DNA of 64,000 nucleotides, taken from IMG/VR virus record IMGVR_UViG_3300028800_000086, positions 1 through 64,000 of that record; one strand, written 5' to 3'. Each line of letters begins with the position of its first letter. Within the stretch, counting starts at the first letter, position 1. Both the position numbers and the translations under genes were made by a program. The notes beneath the pieces were generated by a model that did no database searches, had not been told where the DNA came from, and saw only the letters and a list, made by a program, of their open reading frames with translations. The DNA is from a virus. Of the stretch, positions 63,191 to 64,000 are shown in pieces.

Positions 63191-64000
63191 AAACGACAGG
63201 GATGGCGCATCAGCTTACCGCCTTGCGCCGGATGAACGGCCGCAAGGGCTTCGGTTTGTTCATGGAGCAAGGGACGGGCAAAAGCTGGACGATGCTAGCG
63301 GACGGCGAACGTCTTTATAGCGCCGGCCTAATCGACGGCATGCTAGTCTTCGCGCCGAAAGGCGTCCATACCAACTGGATACTCCGCGAGATACCCACAC
63401 ACATGAGCGAGCCCGTTATCGCCCGGGCGTGGGCGAGCGGAATGGGGATGGCGCAGAGACGGAAGGTGATGGAGCTATTCAAGCAGCGAGACGAAGACGA
63501 GCAACCGCCGCTCCGCATCCTGGCGATGAATTACGACGCTATCAACACCAACGACGGCTTCGCCTTCGCCAAGCAGTTCCTTTTATCGACGAAGGCGATG
63601 ATCGTCGCGGACGAAAGCTCGCGCATCAAGAACCCGAAATCCGAACGCACCAAGGCGCTGATGAAGCTTCGTGACTTGGCCGTTTATCGCCGGATCGGAA
63701 CCGGCACGCCGATCCCGAACGCGCCGACCGACGTTTTCGCACAGATGGAATTCCTCGAAGACGGACTTTGCGGCACGTCGAATTATCGCGCCTTCGTCGC
63801 GGAGTACGCGAAGGTCATCCCGCCCGATCATCCGATGATGCGAAAGATGATCCAGAAGAACCCGCGCATGGCCTGGGCGCAGATCGTCGAGAAGGACCCG
63901 GAGACGGGCCGTCCAATCTGGCGCAACATCGATAAGCTCCAACGTATCCTGGAGCCGCACACCTATCGCATCCTGAAGAAGGATTGCTTGAAGGATTTGC
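63187..64000 (+). CDS. SNF2-type DNA helicase, N-terminal part (cut by window edge)
   Basis: The frame is open from the ATG at 63187 (ATGA overlap with the nuclease) to the end of the window, 271 codons. Motif I M-E-Q-G-T-G-K-S (residues 26-33), motif II V-A-D-E-S-S, motif III T-G-T-P-I-P-N. This is the first RecA-like lobe of an SF2/SNF2 ATPase. The second lobe lies beyond the window. Confidence 0.85.
   Translation, partial: MKTTGMAHQLTALRRMNGRKGFGLFMEQGTGKSWTMLADGERLYSAGLIDGMLVFAPKGVHTNWILREIPTHMSEPVIARAWASGMGMAQRRKVMELFKQRDEDEQPPLRILAMNYDAINTNDGFAFAKQFLLSTKAMIVADESSRIKNPKSERTKALMKLRDLAVYRRIGTGTPIPNAPTDVFAQMEFLEDGLCGTSNYRAFVAEYAKVIPPDHPMMRKMIQKNPRMAWAQIVEKDPETGRPIWRNIDKLQRILEPHTYRILKKDCLKDL

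Overview
The window is a 64 kb piece of a GC-rich, strictly lytic-looking tailed phage with a contractile tail (myovirus type). The evidence is a tail sheath, tube, baseplate J protein, spike, hub and plug, large terminase, portal and major capsid genes, with no integrase, repressor-type lysogeny cassette, IS element or CRISPR array. A FlgJ-type muramidase, two lipoproteins and a spanin-like protein point to a Gram-negative host, probably a proteobacterium. Host genus cannot be read from the sequence.

Layout. (1) 1-1.9 kb, plus strand: the end of a cluster of small early-type genes (Lar-like zinc protein, an Ala-repeat protein, a membrane protein), closed by a bidirectional terminator at 1903-1928. 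(2) 1.95-40.2 kb, minus strand: one long late operon, read from 40.2 kb leftward. In transcription order it holds a NusG/RfaH-like factor, a DUF5681-type putative small terminase, large terminase, portal, MuF-like head protein, receptor-binding/tail-fibre genes, a NUDIX-protease-scaffold fusion, a cement protein, major capsid protein, neck proteins, sheath, tube, a frameshifted tail assembly chaperone, tape measure, baseplate, a second fibre and the lysis genes. Most neighbours overlap as ATGA, TAATG or TGATG. (3) 40.2-40.6 kb: AT-rich divergent control region with a duplicated operator-like palindrome. (4) 40.6-64 kb, plus strand: early and replication genes. These are AlpA-like regulators, RepB-like primase, SF3 helicase, many small proteins, DUF932, an FAD protein, a TROVE/Ro60 protein preceded by a Y-RNA-like noncoding segment, ThyX, HAD, MazG, an SDR enzyme, a DnaQ-type exonuclease, a bacterial-type DNA polymerase III alpha, a VRR-NUC nuclease and the start of a SNF2-type helicase.

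How it works together. The right half is divided into short transcription units. Most begin with a leader hairpin and a near-identical Shine-Dalgarno box (AGAAAGGATAA), and several end in GC-rich hairpins followed by T-runs. The NusG-like protein is the first gene of the 38-kb late operon, so it is a natural candidate for keeping host RNA polymerase processive through that operon. Replication uses a self-encoded C-family polymerase whose PHP domain has lost its metal ligands and whose proofreading exonuclease is the overlapping upstream gene. Nucleotide metabolism is served by ThyX, MazG and HAD proteins.

The strongest unusual system is the TROVE (Ro60/Rsr) gene with an upstream segment that folds as a Y RNA carrying a circularly permuted tRNA-like module. 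This would be a phage-encoded Ro-Y RNA particle. Other notable points are the shared beta domains inserted into head, tail and fibre proteins, a T8 slippery site in the tail chaperone, and a NUDIX domain fused to the prohead protease/scaffold.
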